DNA of 51,935 bases from Gemmatimonas sp. (lineage in GTDB: Bacteria > Gemmatimonadota > Gemmatimonadetes > Gemmatimonadales > Gemmatimonadaceae): contig JAABRL010000027.1 of the NCBI GenBank assembly GCA_011390935.1, positions 1-51,935 on the forward strand. Direction: 5' to 3'. The position numbers and the translations under genes are program-made. This document shows, in pieces, positions 34,142-43,300 of the stretch (positions are counted from its first letter, which is position 1; every line of letters begins with the position of its first letter). Under the pieces are notes generated by a model. It saw nothing but the letters and a program-made list of their open reading frames with translations, ran no database searches and was not told the DNA's origin.

Positions 34142-34278
34142 TCCCTCGTACCTCGGGCCTCAAGGCTTGCACCTTCCACCCGTGTAGCGCGAGGCCTGCG
34201 TGGAGATCGGAGCTCGGCGCACACGCCACACGGAACAGGTACAAGGTCGTAGCCACGAGGCGCGAGCGACGAGGGTTT
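34138..34278. repeat. palindromic element copy H (solo, between convergent genes)
   Basis: Left arm TTGATCCCTCGTACCTCGGG, CCTCAAGGCT, ACCTTCCACCCGTG; right arm CACACGGAACAGGTACAAGG, TCGTAGCCACGAGGCGCGAG and CGACGAGGGTTT. It is more diverged in the core than the others. The left end provides the TGA of the PhzF gene (34139-34141) and the right end lies 17 bases from the stop of the convergent diguanylate cyclase gene. Confidence 0.75.
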
Positions 34279-34295
34279 GCTGCGAAGGAGGAGGA

Positions 34296-35600
<1,305 letters not shown>

Positions 35601-35744
35601 GAGCGAGGGCAGCGGGTGAGCGCGGCGTACCCTCCATCACGTGGAGAGCCACCTGCGCGTCAAGTTAGCGCGGCGGGTGGCCCGGTGCAGCATCGCCCGA
35701 CATGGCGGACAGCCCATCGCCGCGTTTCAGGAACGCCCCTCCGC

Positions 35745-38297
35745 TCAGATGGGCGCCCCAAAGTACAGATCCGCCCGCCATCCGCCACCGCGCGCCAGGT
35801 TGCGCGCCACGTCAAACCGCACCAACCCGTCCACGAGCGACAACCCGCCACCGGCGCCGCGCAGCATGCGCCCCTCGCCGAATGCGTCGCGCGACCCCGC
35901 CCAGCCGGCGTCGAAGAACACCACCGGCCGCACCGCGCCGAACTTGGTCCCCACTTCGTTGCGCAGGAACCAATGCGCATCACCGAACGACGCGCCCGGT
36001 GGCAGGCCGCGCACCGTGCGCAACCCGCCAAGGAACCAGCCGCGCTGCGGCGGCGTGTCGCCGAGCGACGAGCCCACGCTCCCGGTGACCGAGAGCGCAA
36101 ATCGGGCCACGGGGCGCGAGGCCGTGGCCTCCAGCTGGGCGCGACCGAACGTGACATCACCCGTCGCGCCCTCACCGCGCAGCGTCGTGACCAGTCGCGT
36201 ACCCGCCGGATCAGCGCCGAATGCGCGCGACCACGCCACATCGAGTCCGGTCAACGACACCGAGGACGCATCGAAGTTGGTGCGGAACCCGTCGCCCCCG
36301 AACGCGCGCGCGAGGTTCCAGGTGTTGACCACGCTGGTGTCCCCGGCCGTTTCCTGCTGCTCGAAGTACAAGCGCCATTCGAAACTCCCGGTGCGGCGGA
36401 CCTGCCGATCGCCAACCTCCACACCGTCCGCTCGGAAGTAGAACCCTTCATCGCGTGCGTACAGCAGCGCCGGCAACGACGGACCGAAGGACAGCGGGTT
36501 GCCCCACTCCGGGGCCGTGGCTCGCAACCGTCGATACACGGTGCCATAGGCCGTGCGGCGTCCATTGCTGCGCTCCAGTCCGAGTTCGCCGTTGAACGCC
36601 AGATCGGCGTGCCCCAGTCGCCCAACGGCCCGTGCCGTGTAGCCAGCGCCCAGCACCTGCTCCGCCTGCACGCCCACGCTCAGTCCTTCCACGCGGTTGT
36701 AGCGAATGAGATCGAGTCCGCTGCGCACGTTGGGGCGCTGCGGGCCCCACGCCGGCTGTAGCCCCAGACCCAGCGCTTCGAGCAGCTGTTCTGCGGCGGC
36801 TGTGTCGAAGATGTCGCTGGTGGAGGCGTTGGCCGGCGGCAGGGCACTGCTCGTGCGCAGCGATTCCCGATCACAGGGCATCTCGTAGCCCACGCGCAAC
36901 GCACCACCGTATCGTGTTTCGGTGCGAATGTACGTGCTGTCGCCCGGTCGGCAGCGCCGTGCGCGGTACGTGGAGTCGCGTCGGGCGCGCGACACACTGT
37001 CTTCCGAACCCACCGAGACGGAGATCGTGGTGCCGTCGCGCTCCTCCCGTCGTGGCGTATCGCCGCGCAGGCTGTCGGCGCGCAGACTGTCCGCCCGCAA
37101 CCGCTGCTGTTCCACCGCGGTGAGCGCGGCCGGCACCGGGCGCGTGCTGAAATCGCCGTTCACATCTTCGTACGTGAACTTCTCGTCGAAGGTGAACGGC
37201 GTCCGGATCGGCCCGACCTGCGCGCTGAAGGTCGCGCTGTTCGCGCGTGGCAGCCAGAAACGTCCGCCGAACAGGCCATACTCCACCGTCACGGCATCGA
37301 GCGATCCCTTGGCCGGACGAAACGCCGCCTTCACCCATCCCGGTGGCTCGTCGTCGTCGCTGTTCGACGCGGCCACTCGCGCTCGACGTGCGGAGTCCAC
37401 GACGTAGTCTTCTCGCGAGAGTCGCGCGCGCGCCATGGAGTCACGCGCACGGTTGTACGCCGAATCACGCAGCGCCTCGGACGCCACCTCCTCGCTCGCC
37501 ACATCCCAGAACTCGATCGGCACCGCCAACCGATAGACGGCACGCACCAGCTGCCCGCCCTCCTGATCGAACCAGAACGACCCCACGAACAGCCGCCACT
37601 GCGGACGTCGCGCCGTAATGCGCAGCTCGCGGAGCCGGATCTGCCGCTCGCCGCCGAGCGAGATGGTCATCGAGTCCGCCGCTTCGTACTTGTAGAACTT
37701 CTCCGCACCGCTGGCGATCGGATGAATGAGTTCACGCTCGTCCACATCGGACTTCACCACGCCGAAGTTGCTGCTCGGCATCCAGAGCGTTTCCTTGCCA
37801 GGGAAGTACGGGATCGACACCGCGTCCACGAAGTCGCCGTCCGCGCCGCCCCCCACCATGGGCACCTGCATGCGGGAGCCGATCGGATTCACCCACACGC
37901 CGCCGTCGCGCGACCACGAGATCTGGGCCACGTTGTCGCCCTGGAACAGCCGCTTCTCGAGCCCAATTCGTCGCACGCCCATGCCGAGCGCGATGCGCTG
38001 CGTGGTGGTGGCCCGGTAGGAGCGCAGTGCCGAATCCTGCCGCAGGCGGGCGGCGCGCGCGCGGGTGAGGATGCGTTCGGCCTCCGCGTTCACGAAGGCG
38101 CTGTTCCGCTCGGCCTCGGTCACCGCGACCGCCGGTCGCGCGCTGTCCCATGTCGCACGGCTGACCTCCCGCGCCTCGCGTTGCACATCGCGCAGAATGG
38201 CGCGCACGCTGTCCGGCAGCGTATCGCGGGGACGGGCCTGCGCGCCCAACGGCGCCGACAGGGCCAGCAGGACGAGGGTGGAGACGACGGCGCGCAT
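35745..38297 (-). CDS. Omp85/surface-antigen-like outer-membrane protein with DUF5686-like N-terminus
   Basis: An 850-residue protein with a signal peptide (MRAVVSTLVLLALSAPLGAQ). The central region (about 110-420) contains patterns such as ISLGGERQIRLRELRITARRP split by WRLFVGSFWFDQEGGQLVRAV, recalling DUF5686/periplasmic modules of TonB-associated surface proteins. The last ~330 residues are amphipathic beta-strands of an Omp85-type barrel with FLGGLRTVRGLPPG and a C-terminal strand ending YFGAPI. Possibly an outer-membrane insertase or lipid/protein translocator; exact role unknown. The start at 38297 is chosen because the signal peptide begins there. Confidence 0.75.
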   Translation of the reverse strand: MRAVVSTLVLLALSAPLGAQARPRDTLPDSVRAILRDVQREAREVSRATWDSARPAVAVTEAERNSAFVNAEAERILTRARAARLRQDSALRSYRATTTQRIALGMGVRRIGLEKRLFQGDNVAQISWSRDGGVWVNPIGSRMQVPMVGGGADGDFVDAVSIPYFPGKETLWMPSSNFGVVKSDVDERELIHPIASGAEKFYKYEAADSMTISLGGERQIRLRELRITARRPQWRLFVGSFWFDQEGGQLVRAVYRLAVPIEFWDVASEEVASEALRDSAYNRARDSMARARLSREDYVVDSARRARVAASNSDDDEPPGWVKAAFRPAKGSLDAVTVEYGLFGGRFWLPRANSATFSAQVGPIRTPFTFDEKFTYEDVNGDFSTRPVPAALTAVEQQRLRADSLRADSLRGDTPRREERDGTTISVSVGSEDSVSRARRDSTYRARRCRPGDSTYIRTETRYGGALRVGYEMPCDRESLRTSSALPPANASTSDIFDTAAAEQLLEALGLGLQPAWGPQRPNVRSGLDLIRYNRVEGLSVGVQAEQVLGAGYTARAVGRLGHADLAFNGELGLERSNGRRTAYGTVYRRLRATAPEWGNPLSFGPSLPALLYARDEGFYFRADGVEVGDRQVRRTGSFEWRLYFEQQETAGDTSVVNTWNLARAFGGDGFRTNFDASSVSLTGLDVAWSRAFGADPAGTRLVTTLRGEGATGDVTFGRAQLEATASRPVARFALSVTGSVGSSLGDTPPQRGWFLGGLRTVRGLPPGASFGDAHWFLRNEVGTKFGAVRPVVFFDAGWAGSRDAFGEGRMLRGAGGGLSLVDGLVRFDVARNLARGGGWRADLYFGAPI

Positions 38298-38404
38298 GCG
38301 GGCTCGATCGTGGAGGCGGGGCGGCTGCGGAAGGGGTCCGTGCATGGTACCCCTACGATCACCGGGCAGCGTGGGTTTCCCGAACACGATTCGGTGCTGC
38401 TGCG

Positions 38405-38410
38405 TAGCTT
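38405..38410 (+). promoter_or_regulatory. -10-like TAGCTT ahead of the M20 amidohydrolase operon
   Basis: GCGTAGCTTTTG lies 58 bases before the ATG at 38468, in the 170-base gap between divergent genes. Same hexamer and spacing as ahead of the SWIB and DUF1801 genes. Confidence 0.35.
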
Positions 38411-38467
38411 TTGTGAGACGGTCGGACGTTCGGCCGTCGCCCTTCCGGTCCCTCTCCCTCCTCGACC

Positions 38468-40114
38468 ATGCCCACTGCCCGCCTGCTCTCGCGCACCCGT
38501 CGCGCCTGCCTGCTCGCCGCTGCCTGCGCCCTGCTGCCGGCCGCGCTCACCGCGCAGAGCGCCCGCCGTGCCGATCCGCGCCTCGCCAAGCTCAAGGCGG
38601 AGGCCCTCACCATGGTCGACGCCGATGCGAAGCGTGTGCAGGAGATCGTGGACATGCTCTTCTCCTTCAGCGAGCTCGGGTTCGAGGAGATGGAGACCAT
38701 GCGTTACCTCACCGGCATGCTCGAGAAGGAGGGCTTCTCGATCGAACGGGGCGTCTCCGGCATGCCGAGTGCCTGGATCGCGCGCTGGGGCTCGGGCAAG
38801 CCCGTGATCACGCTCGGCTCTGACGTGGACGGCATTCCGCAGGCGTCGCAGAAGCCCGGCGTGGCCTACCGTGATCCGCTCATCGAGGGCGGCCCCGGCC
38901 ACGGCGAGGGACACAACTCCGGACAGGCCGTGAACGTGGCCGCGGCGATCGCGGTGAAGAAGCTCATGGAGCGCGAGAAGATCCAGGGCACGCTCGTGCT
39001 GTGGCCCGGCGTGGCGGAAGAGCTCATGGCCGGCAAGGCGTTCCTCGTGCGCGACGGCCTGTTCAAGGACGCGGACGTGGCGCTCTTCACGCACGTGTCC
39101 AACGATCTCGGCGTGAGCTGGGGCCAGAGCAATCAGGCCGCTCTCATCTCTGCCGAGTTCAAGTTTCAGGGCACGAGCGCGCACGCGGCCGGCGGCCCGT
39201 GGCGCGGCAAGAGCGCGCTTGACGCGGTCATGCTCATGGCCAGCGGCTGGGAATATCGCCGAGAACACCTGCGTCTGGCCCAGCGCTCGCACTACGTGAT
39301 TCGCGATGGCGGCGATCAGCCAAACGTGGTACCCAGCACGGCCAGCATCTGGTTCTACTTCCGCGAGCAGGACTATCCGCGCACCATGGAGCTGTTCGAG
39401 ATCGGACAGCAGATCGCCAAGGGCGCGGCGATGATGACCGACACCAAGGTGGACACGGTACGGATTCTGGGCTCCGGGTGGTCGGCGCACTTCAGCAAGC
39501 CGATCGCCGAAGCCACATACGCGAACATTCAGAAGGTTGGCATGCCCGCGTGGGACGAGAAGGATCTCACGCTCGCCCGTGGCATTCAGCAGGAGCTGGG
39601 CCAGCCCGCGTTCGGCCTGTCCACGCAGCTGAACCCCCTGCGCGGCAGCGAAACGTCGCAGAACTTCACGGGCGGCGGCAGCGATGACATCGGCGACGTG
39701 TCGTGGAATGTCCCCACGATCACGCTGCGCTATCCCTCCAACATTCCGGGCCTGCCCGGGCACAACTGGGCCAACAGCATCGCCATGGCCACGCCGATTG
39801 CGCACAAGGGTGCCGTGGCGGGTGCCAAGGTTCAGGCACTCACCATGCTCGACCTGCTGCTCACACCGCAGCTGGTGGCCGATGCGTGGACGTACTTCCG
39901 CGACGTGCAGACGAAGGACGTGAAGTATCAGCCGTTCATCCGGCCGAGCGATCGTCCGGTCGCCGACCTGAACGCCGACGTCATGAATCGCTTCCGTCCC
40001 GAGCTGCGCAAGCTGTACTACGATCCCACGCGCTTCGGCACGTATCTGGAGCAGCTCGGCATCACCTATCCCACCGTTCGCACGCCGGCGACGGGCTCTG
40101 GCGGCACGCGATGA
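38468..40114 (+). CDS. M20-family amidohydrolase (AbgB-like), exported
   Basis: A 548-residue metallo-amidohydrolase with signal peptide (LLAAACALLPAALTAQ). The M20 features are FSELGFEEMET, ITLGSDVDGIPQASQ, the metal-binding GHGEGHNSGQ, LWPGVAEEL and GTSAHAAGGPWRGKSALDA of the dimerisation domain, with a late LPGHNW. Related enzymes cleave N-acyl amino acids or aminobenzoyl-glutamate. It overlaps the next gene by 4 bases (ATGA) and heads an operon with an esterase-like protein and a PLP decarboxylase. Confidence 0.92.
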   Translation: MPTARLLSRTRRACLLAAACALLPAALTAQSARRADPRLAKLKAEALTMVDADAKRVQEIVDMLFSFSELGFEEMETMRYLTGMLEKEGFSIERGVSGMPSAWIARWGSGKPVITLGSDVDGIPQASQKPGVAYRDPLIEGGPGHGEGHNSGQAVNVAAAIAVKKLMEREKIQGTLVLWPGVAEELMAGKAFLVRDGLFKDADVALFTHVSNDLGVSWGQSNQAALISAEFKFQGTSAHAAGGPWRGKSALDAVMLMASGWEYRREHLRLAQRSHYVIRDGGDQPNVVPSTASIWFYFREQDYPRTMELFEIGQQIAKGAAMMTDTKVDTVRILGSGWSAHFSKPIAEATYANIQKVGMPAWDEKDLTLARGIQQELGQPAFGLSTQLNPLRGSETSQNFTGGGSDDIGDVSWNVPTITLRYPSNIPGLPGHNWANSIAMATPIAHKGAVAGAKVQALTMLDLLLTPQLVADAWTYFRDVQTKDVKYQPFIRPSDRPVADLNADVMNRFRPELRKLYYDPTRFGTYLEQLGITYPTVRTPATGSGGTR

Positions 40115-41055
40115 TCGATGCGCGTCCAGCCCGGCGTGCTTCGTGCGCGCTGGGCCTGGCCGTGCTGTTGTCCATGGCAGGAGTGGGGCACGTCGTCGAG
40201 GCGCAGTCGTCGGCGTCCGATTCCTCGCCGCTCGGGGCGCATCAGGACGTCCACGGTTTCTTCCCGCTTCGGCTGCCGGCCGCCGGCCTGTCCAGCGCCC
40301 ATGAACCCGTGGAGCGCACCGCGTTCGTGTGGGTGCCCCCCGACTACGCGCTCAGCGGTCGTCGCTATCGCAGCGTGTACGTGCTGCACGGCGGCGCTGG
40401 TGGACGCGGGAGCGCGGACAGTGCGTTTTTTCGCACCTTCAACGGAGCGCAGCTGGCGCGTTCGCTTCATCTCCTGCAGGCCGAAGGCACCCTGCAGGAT
40501 GTGGTGGTCGTGTTGCTCGACGTCACACCACGAGCCGGCCACAGCACGCGCGCACCCGCACCCTTCGAACACAGCTGGGGCGGGCTCATCACCGACACGC
40601 TGGTGCCTGCGATCGATCGCAGCTATCGCACCATCGCCAGCGCCGCCGCGCGCGGTGTTGCCGGTCATGGGTTCGGCGGGTACGGCGCCATCTCGTTGGC
40701 GACGCGTCGCCCGGAGCTGTTTGGCGCCGTGTACGCCATGAGCCCGTGCTGTTTCGCGGACGACACGCGCCCGATGCAGGTCGATGGCGCGTGGCCGCGC
40801 CGTGCACCTGCCGCCCTGATCGACAGCTTCGCCCCGAACCTCGAACGCCTGCGCGGTATTGCGTTCGATGCGGGCCGAGAGGATCAGCACCGTGAGATTC
40901 CGGCCTCGATTCCGGTACTCGACGAGTTGCTCACGTCACGTCGCATTCCACATCACGCCGAGCTGTACACCGGCGATCACGACACCCGCGTGGCCGAACG
41001 ACTGCTCACGCGGGTGCTCCCCTTCCTGAACGACGCCCTGTTTCGACGCCCATGA
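40111..41055 (+). CDS. esterase-like alpha/beta hydrolase lacking the nucleophile serine
   Basis: A 314-residue exported protein (leader CALGLAVLLSMAGVGHVVEA). It keeps the esterase-D-like framework: TAFVWVPPDYALSGRRYRSV, VYVLHGGAGGRGS, LVPAIDRSYRTIAS, AVYAMSPCCF and a C-terminal GDHDTRV with a His. The nucleophile elbow, however, reads GHGFGGYGA where active relatives, including the one at 24286-25386, have GxSxGGYGA, so Ser is replaced by Gly187 (codon GGG). It is probably not a serine esterase. Coupled to both neighbours by ATGA overlaps. Confidence 0.85.
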   Translation: MIDARPARRASCALGLAVLLSMAGVGHVVEAQSSASDSSPLGAHQDVHGFFPLRLPAAGLSSAHEPVERTAFVWVPPDYALSGRRYRSVYVLHGGAGGRGSADSAFFRTFNGAQLARSLHLLQAEGTLQDVVVVLLDVTPRAGHSTRAPAPFEHSWGGLITDTLVPAIDRSYRTIASAAARGVAGHGFGGYGAISLATRRPELFGAVYAMSPCCFADDTRPMQVDGAWPRRAPAALIDSFAPNLERLRGIAFDAGREDQHREIPASIPVLDELLTSRRIPHHAELYTGDHDTRVAERLLTRVLPFLNDALFRRP

Positions 41056-42503
41056 CCACCCCGCCGCCCTCGCTGGGCGACATTGCACCTGAAGACTTTC
41101 GACGCGCCGCGCACGCGGCCGTGGACTGGATCGCCGACTACCTCGAACACCCCGAGCGCTACCCGGTACGACCGCCCGTGACGCCGGGCGACATCAGTGC
41201 GCAGCTCGCCCCGTCGGCACCGGTCACCGGTGAGTCCCTCGATGCGATCGTACAGGACTTTCATGACGTGATCGTGCCGGGCATCACGCACTGGAACCAC
41301 CCCACGTTCTTCGGCTACTTCTCGATCTCCGGCTCCTACCCGGGCATCCTCGGCGAGCTGCTCGCCGCCGGACTGAACGTGAACAACATGCTGTGGCTCA
41401 CGAGTCCGGCCGCGACCGAACTCGAGCTGCGCACCGTGGACTGGCTGCGTCAGCTCATGGGATTGGGCGACGGATGGTTCGGTGAAATCACGGACACCGC
41501 GTCGATCTCCACGCTGTACGCACTCGCGGCGGCGCGCGAACTCGCGAGCGGTGACATTCGCGCGCGTGGCATGACCGGACTCGCGCCCATGCGTGTGTAC
41601 TGCTCGGCGCACGCGCATTCGAGCGTGGACAAGGCGGTGATCACGCTCGGCCTCGGTCATGACAATCTCGTGAAGGTGCCGGTGGACGAGGCGTTCCGCA
41701 TGCGTCCCGACGCGCTGCGTGCCTGCATCGACGCGGACATCGCCGCGGGATACCGGCCGATCGCGGTGGTCGCGACGGTAGGCACCACGAGCACGTCGAG
41801 CATCGACGACGTGGTGTCCATTGTGCCGATCGCACGCGCGGCCGGCTGCTGGGTGCATGTGGACGGCGCATACGGCGGCCCTGCCGCGATCGTGCCCGAA
41901 CTGCGCTGGCTGCTCGACGGTGTCGATGGCGCCGACTCGCTCGTGGTGAACCCGCACAAATGGCTGTTCACCCCGGTAGACTGCTCGGTGCTCTACACGA
42001 AACGCCCCGACGTCCTCAAGCGCGCGTTTTCGCTGGTGGCGGAGTACTTGCGCACGCGCGACGACGATTCGGTGGTGAACCTCATGGACTACGGCGTGCA
42101 GCTCGGACGTCGATTCCGCTCGCTCAAGCTGTGGATGGTGTTGCGTGCGTTCGGTGCCGACGGCATTGCGGAACGGCTGCGTCATCACTGTGAACTCGCC
42201 CGCGACTTCGCCGGCATGCTGCACTACGAAGGCGCGTGGGAAATCGCGGCGCCGGTGCCCCTGTCACTGGTGTGCTTCCGCTTCGCGCCAGCTGGCAGCG
42301 ACGAGGCAACGCGCGATCGCTGGAACATGGCGATCCTCGAGCACGTCAACGCGAGTGGTGTGGCACTGCTCTCGCACACCAAGCTGCATGATCGCGTGGT
42401 ACTGCGGCTGGCGATCGGCAACGTGCGCACCCAGCGCGAGCATGTCGAGCGCACGTGGCAGGCGCTGCGCGACGCGGCACGCGAAGTGGTGCGACGCGGC
42501 TAG
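41052..42503 (+). CDS. pyridoxal-phosphate-dependent (group II, aromatic-L-amino-acid type) decarboxylase
   Basis: A 483-residue enzyme. The PLP lysine is Lys303 in NPHKWLF, the cofactor-stacking His is in CSAHAHSSVDKA (about 187-189), and Asp271 in HVDGAYGG binds the pyridine nitrogen; the N-terminal HWNHPTFFGYF and ELELRTVDW are typical of aromatic amino-acid decarboxylases. Would convert Trp, Tyr, Phe or Dopa to the amine; substrate not certain. The stop TAG overlaps that of the convergent DedA gene in one CTAG. Confidence 0.94.
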   Translation: MTTPPPSLGDIAPEDFRRAAHAAVDWIADYLEHPERYPVRPPVTPGDISAQLAPSAPVTGESLDAIVQDFHDVIVPGITHWNHPTFFGYFSISGSYPGILGELLAAGLNVNNMLWLTSPAATELELRTVDWLRQLMGLGDGWFGEITDTASISTLYALAAARELASGDIRARGMTGLAPMRVYCSAHAHSSVDKAVITLGLGHDNLVKVPVDEAFRMRPDALRACIDADIAAGYRPIAVVATVGTTSTSSIDDVVSIVPIARAAGCWVHVDGAYGGPAAIVPELRWLLDGVDGADSLVVNPHKWLFTPVDCSVLYTKRPDVLKRAFSLVAEYLRTRDDDSVVNLMDYGVQLGRRFRSLKLWMVLRAFGADGIAERLRHHCELARDFAGMLHYEGAWEIAAPVPLSLVCFRFAPAGSDEATRDRWNMAILEHVNASGVALLSHTKLHDRVVLRLAIGNVRTQREHVERTWQALRDAAREVVRRG

Positions 42504-43186
42504 TCGCCTGCTGGCGGCGCGTCGGTTGCACGCCGCTGGCGCAAGCGCCGCTCCGCACGGCGCCGACGGCGGCGCCACCACCAGTTGGCCGCGACGACGA
42601 GCAGCACGCCGCCAACGCCGTACATGACGCTCTCGATATCCTTGATGCGGCCGAGCACCTGTTCGGCCGCTTCGCCCGCCGCCATGCCGATGAAGACGAA
42701 CACGGTGGACCAGGTGAGCGAACCGAGAAACGACATCGGCAAATACACGACCAATGGCACGCGCGCGGCGCCACAAGCCATGGGCAGCAGAATGCGTGCG
42801 CCGAAGAGAAAGCGCACCAGGAACGAGGCGCGCCACGGATTGCGGCGCACGATGCGAAGTGCCACGGTGCCGGTGGAGCGTACGGTGCGTGAGCGGCGGC
42901 GCAGCCATTCCCACTTGAGGCGGCCGGAGAGGTAGAGCAGCGCCGTGGCCACCCACCCGCCGGCGGTGACGGCGGCGATCACTCGGTTCATGGGCAGGCG
43001 GTCTTCATGCACCGCCAGGCCACCCACGATCGGCGAAAGCTCCGAGACGAACGGCGTGCTCGCCGCCAGGGCGAGGTAGGTGGACAACCGATCCTCGACC
43101 GATGCCACGAACTCCAACAGCCCGTCCGAGCCGGGAATCACGGCGGCGGCCACGGCCGCCACGAGCAGAGCGCGAGAGAGGGACAC
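42500..43186 (-). CDS. DedA-family (VTT domain) membrane protein
   Basis: A 228-residue polytopic protein. The DedA signature FLVRFLFGARILLPMACG followed by ARVPLVVYLP is near the centre, preceded by a re-entrant-type segment and followed by a membrane helix and a very basic tail (RRRRRRAERRLRQRR). DedA proteins act in membrane lipid or proton homeostasis. The start is uncertain: GTG at 43186 directly precedes the first membrane helix; a GTG at 43225 would lie within the terminator hairpin of the efflux operon. Confidence 0.85.
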   Translation of the reverse strand: MSLSRALLVAAVAAAVIPGSDGLLEFVASVEDRLSTYLALAASTPFVSELSPIVGGLAVHEDRLPMNRVIAAVTAGGWVATALLYLSGRLKWEWLRRRSRTVRSTGTVALRIVRRNPWRASFLVRFLFGARILLPMACGAARVPLVVYLPMSFLGSLTWSTVFVFIGMAAGEAAEQVLGRIKDIESVMYGVGGVLLVVAANWWWRRRRRRAERRLRQRRATDAPPAGD

Positions 43187-43215
43187 GACCGACGACGCGG
43201 GGGCTGACGTGACAC

Positions 43216-43246
43216 GGGGGCGCACACCACCACGGTGTGCGCCCCC
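43216..43246 (-). terminator. strong hairpin terminator of the RND efflux operon
   Basis: GGGGGCGCACACC and GGTGTGCGCCCCC are perfect 13-bp complements around a 5-base loop, 55 bases past the stop of the RND transporter gene. No T-run follows. It separates the efflux operon from the DedA gene on the same strand. Confidence 0.75.
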
Positions 43247-43300
43247 GAATGCTAATCAGGCGCGCGACAGCGGCAGTGCCGACGCCGCACGCCCGAGTGC

